In this document: in pieces, positions 50,153 to 52,297 of the stretch
How positions within the stretch are numbered: position 1 is the first letter of the stretch
Layout of the letters: each line of letters begins with the position of its first letter
Assembly: GCA_025056865.1 (NCBI GenBank)
Contig: JANWVO010000021.1
Span: forward strand, 1 to 52,297
Direction: 5' to 3'
Length of the DNA stretch: 52,297 nt
Source: Bryobacteraceae bacterium
GTDB lineage: Bacteria; Acidobacteriota; Terriglobia; Bryobacterales; Bryobacteraceae
The notes under the pieces: model-generated
Database searches by the model: none
Told to the model about the DNA's origin: nothing
The model's input: the letters and a program-made list of their open reading frames with translations, nothing else
Made by a program: the position numbers and the translations under genes

Positions 50153-50622
50153 GCAGACACTGGATGTTCGCAAGATGTTCCATCGCCTTCTGCGCGGCGG
50201 TATTGGCCGCGCAGGAGCCCCCGCGGACGCCGCCCGCCGCGGCGCAGCCGCCGGCGGCAGGCGCGCCTTCGACAGCCGCCCAGAAGATCATGGGCGACGT
50301 CGCGCCCAAGCTCGCCGAACTCACGGATAACGTGCTGTTCGGCGATGTGTGGCAGCGGCCCGGGCTCTCGCAGCGGGACCGCAGCCTGATCACCGTGGCG
50401 GCGCTGATCGCCATGAACCGCCCCGAGCAGTTGCGCTCGCACATGGCGCGCGCCCGGGCCAACGGCGTCACGCGCGAGGAGATCGCCGAGATCATCACGC
50501 ATCTTGCCTTCTACACGGGATGGCCCAACGCGATCTCCGCCGTCGGCGTGGCCCGTGAGGTATTCCGGGATCCGCCGGCGCAGGCGCGCCCGGATCCCGC
50601 GCCGGACAGGCGGGAGCCGTGA
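50149..50622 (+). CDS. Secreted carboxymuconolactone-decarboxylase-family protein
   Basis: A 157-residue protein with a signal peptide (residues 1-22) and an Ala/Pro-rich linker, then a CMD domain (residues 55-135) containing LSQRDRSLITVAALIAMNRPEQLRSHMARARANGVTREEIAEII (landmark pieces only) and HLAFYTGWPNAISA. The usual E-x6-C-x2-C/H peroxidase-type active site of AhpD members is absent: no Cys lies in the domain, so it is likely a decarboxylase/isomerase-like or inactive member. ATG 50149 overlaps the hydrolase stop. Confidence 0.8.
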   Translation: MSRHWMFARCSIAFCAAVLAAQEPPRTPPAAAQPPAAGAPSTAAQKIMGDVAPKLAELTDNVLFGDVWQRPGLSQRDRSLITVAALIAMNRPEQLRSHMARARANGVTREEIAEIITHLAFYTGWPNAISAVGVAREVFRDPPAQARPDPAPDRREP

Positions 50623-50666
50623 ATCAACGCAACAGAAGCCACGAGTCCATCGCAGGAGAAGATCCC

Positions 50667-51791
50667 ATGAATCGCACGATCCTTTCTGGCTGCCTGCAAC
50701 GGACCCTCTGGACCGGGCTCGTGACGCTGGCATGGCTCGGCGCGCCGGGCTGGCTGGCCGCACAGTCCATCCGCGACCCGAAGATGCCGGACAAGCCGCT
50801 CGTGCTGGCCGCGCAGGGCAGCTTCTTCGTCGGCGGCCAGAAAGCGCGGCAGACGCGCAATGAGCTGGGCAATCTCGGCCCGGAGGGCAACATCACCGTC
50901 CACCAGATGTATGTCCGCTTCATGATCCCGAAAGGCGGGGAGAGGAACCCGCCGGTGGTCATGGTCCACGGGGCCACGCTGACGGGCAAGAGCTGGGAAA
51001 CGACGCCCGACGGGCGCATGGGCTGGGACGAATACTTCGTCCGCAAGGGGCATCCCGTCTATGTGCCGGACCAGGTGGGCCGCGGCCGTTCCGGCTTCAA
51101 CCAGGCCGTCTTCAACAATGTGCGCGCGGGGCTGGCGCCGCCGGCGTCGCAGCCGGGCTTCCTCCGCTTCAGCGACGAAATCGTCTGGCCCAACTTCCGC
51201 TTCGGAGCCAGGCCCGGCGAGCCGTACCCGGAGACGAAATTCCCCGTGTCGGCCGTCGACGAGCTCTCGAAACAGGGCGTGCCCGACCTCACCTTCGGCG
51301 GCGGGGTACCCATGCCGAATCCGACCCTGAGGGCGTTGGCCGAGCTGGGCCGCGAGCTGCGCGGCGCCATCCTGATGGGGCATTCGCAATCCGGGTCGTT
51401 CCCGCTCGAGGCGGCGCTGCTCGACCCGGCCGCCGCCCGAGGGCTCGTGCTCGTCGAGCCGGGCCGCTGTCCGGGCAACTACAACGACGAACAGATCCGG
51501 AAACTGGCGGCCATCCCCATCCTCGCCGTTTATGGCGACTATCTGGACACTTCCACCGGGATGTCGAACGACCACTTCTGGAAGCTCTCCTACGACTCCT
51601 GCCAGGCCCTCATTCAGCGCATCAACGCCGCGGGCGGCCGCGCGCAGATGCTCTATCCGCCGGAGCGGGGCATCCGCGGCAACAGCTACATGATCATGCA
51701 GGATACGAACAACCTCCAGATTGCGGACCTGATTCTTGCCTGGATCCGCAGCGTGGTGATGCGCCCGGCCGGTGCGCCGCGCCGAAAGTAG
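50667..51791 (+). CDS. Exported alpha/beta hydrolase
   Basis: A 374-residue protein with a signal peptide (residues 1-32, ending AAQS). The core has VVMVHGATLTGKSWE (oxyanion strand), DQVGRGRSG and nucleophile GHSQSGSFP (Ser in G-H-S-x-S), and a late His/Asp region after VYGDYLDTS. Length and order resemble the secreted MhpC-like or haloperoxidase-type hydrolases. GCAGGAGAAG precedes ATG 50667; a GTG at 50619 is an alternative. Forms a short run with the two genes before it (spacing 44 bases), which may share a pathway. Confidence 0.82.
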   Translation: MNRTILSGCLQRTLWTGLVTLAWLGAPGWLAAQSIRDPKMPDKPLVLAAQGSFFVGGQKARQTRNELGNLGPEGNITVHQMYVRFMIPKGGERNPPVVMVHGATLTGKSWETTPDGRMGWDEYFVRKGHPVYVPDQVGRGRSGFNQAVFNNVRAGLAPPASQPGFLRFSDEIVWPNFRFGARPGEPYPETKFPVSAVDELSKQGVPDLTFGGGVPMPNPTLRALAELGRELRGAILMGHSQSGSFPLEAALLDPAAARGLVLVEPGRCPGNYNDEQIRKLAAIPILAVYGDYLDTSTGMSNDHFWKLSYDSCQALIQRINAAGGRAQMLYPPERGIRGNSYMIMQDTNNLQIADLILAWIRSVVMRPAGAPRRK

Positions 51792-51904
51792 GCGGGTCCC
51801 GGCCGCCCGCGCTGCGGCCATCCGGCCGGCGGCGCGCCGGCGCAGGACCGCCGTGCGCGGCACAGGAGCTGCGGCCGCGCCAGCCACGCTACGCCGGATG
51901 CATC

Positions 51905-52297
51905 ATGACGCGCGCCCTTCTGCCTCTGGCGCCTTTCTGCCTGAGGATCGCGGCCGCTCCGCCGTTGCTGCCCTAAGGCGAGGACGCGCGGATTGCCGCC
52001 CGGCTCCACGCCGCCGCCTGCGCCCGGCAGGAAGCCTACAACTCCGGCGACCCGGAGCGGCTCGCCAGCCTCTACGGGCAGCATGCCCTGGATCTGACGC
52101 AGCCCTTCCCGGGCCGCCCATCGCCGGGCGGGAGGCGATCTGGAACTACTTCGCCAGCGGAATGCGCGCCGGTTTCCGCATCCGGTCCATCCGCGTCCTC
52201 TCCAGCGGGTGCTCGGGCAGCATGGCATGGACGGTCGGGACCTACGAGGCAGAGAACGCCGGGGCCAGGGTTTCGGGCGTCCATCTCGGCGTCCTGC
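51905..52297 (+). pseudogene. Broken SnoaL-like (NTF2-fold) gene, partial at window end
   Basis: ATG 51905 begins a signal-peptide-like stretch that meets TAA at 51974-51976. The same frame resumes with an NTF2/SnoaL pattern (QEAYNSGDPERLASLYGQ), then shifts frame near 52100-52125, after which the fold continues as GREAIWNYFASGMRAGFR and AWTVGTYEAENAG in the other frame. Two lesions in 200 bases indicate a pseudogene (or sequencing errors). The end lies beyond the window. Confidence 0.55.

Noticed and set aside
1-52297. CRISPR arrays, IS elements or rRNA genes
   Set aside because: No regularly spaced repeats, transposase motifs or rRNA sequence were seen.

Overview
The window looks like a chromosomal segment of a GC-rich, Gram-negative-type bacterium. 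My best guess is an acidobacterium of the Bryobacterales/Solibacter kind. This rests on gene style (Tat-type Gfo/Idh/MocA oxidoreductase, stand-alone proline dehydrogenase, reduced cbb3 oxidase operon, TPR lipoprotein) and was not checked by any search.

Layout. Positions 1-16.05 kb hold housekeeping and cell-envelope genes: two related membrane proteins, an MFS transporter, a PBP4-type peptidase, an FmdB zinc ribbon, lexA, a GNAT acetyltransferase, a Gfo/Idh/MocA oxidoreductase, two TPR proteins, a bifunctional PBP1, a small membrane protein and proline dehydrogenase. Positions 16.2-30.0 kb are one co-directional tailed-particle assembly module: Lys-rich TerS-like protein, TerL, portal, scaffold-like coiled coil, major capsid protein, connector proteins, tail tube-like protein, a tail chaperone with a canonical -1 ribosomal frameshift signal, a very short tape-measure candidate, two tandem distal-tail-like proteins and a 1303-residue tail-tip/hub protein. 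A tRNA-Val(CAC) follows 45 bases later. Then come trxC, a zinc-ribbon membrane protein and, on the opposite strand, a 1024-residue protein that looks like a virion tail component with a C-terminal TIM-barrel-like domain. Positions 35.3-37.7 kb hold dps, dnaB and an SRPBCC gene. Positions 37.9-43.6 kb hold a cbb3 oxidase operon (ccoS-ccoN-ccoO-monohaem cytochrome-ccoI-membrane protein). Positions 43.7-48.8 kb hold clpB followed by lon. The last 3 kb hold two alpha/beta hydrolases, a carboxymuconolactone-decarboxylase-like protein and the broken start of a SnoaL-like gene.

Most interesting content. The 13.8-kb particle module has packaging, head and tail genes in textbook order but no integrase, repressor, replication, holin or endolysin gene, and no long tape measure. 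Its size and order recall gene transfer agents or a domesticated prophage. The tail-chaperone genes carry a perfect A-AAA-AAC slippery heptamer followed by a 10-bp stem-loop. The separate 1024-residue sheath/TIM-barrel protein, two genes away and in the opposite orientation, may be a second locus of the same particle. All identities come from motif reading and order, not from database searches.
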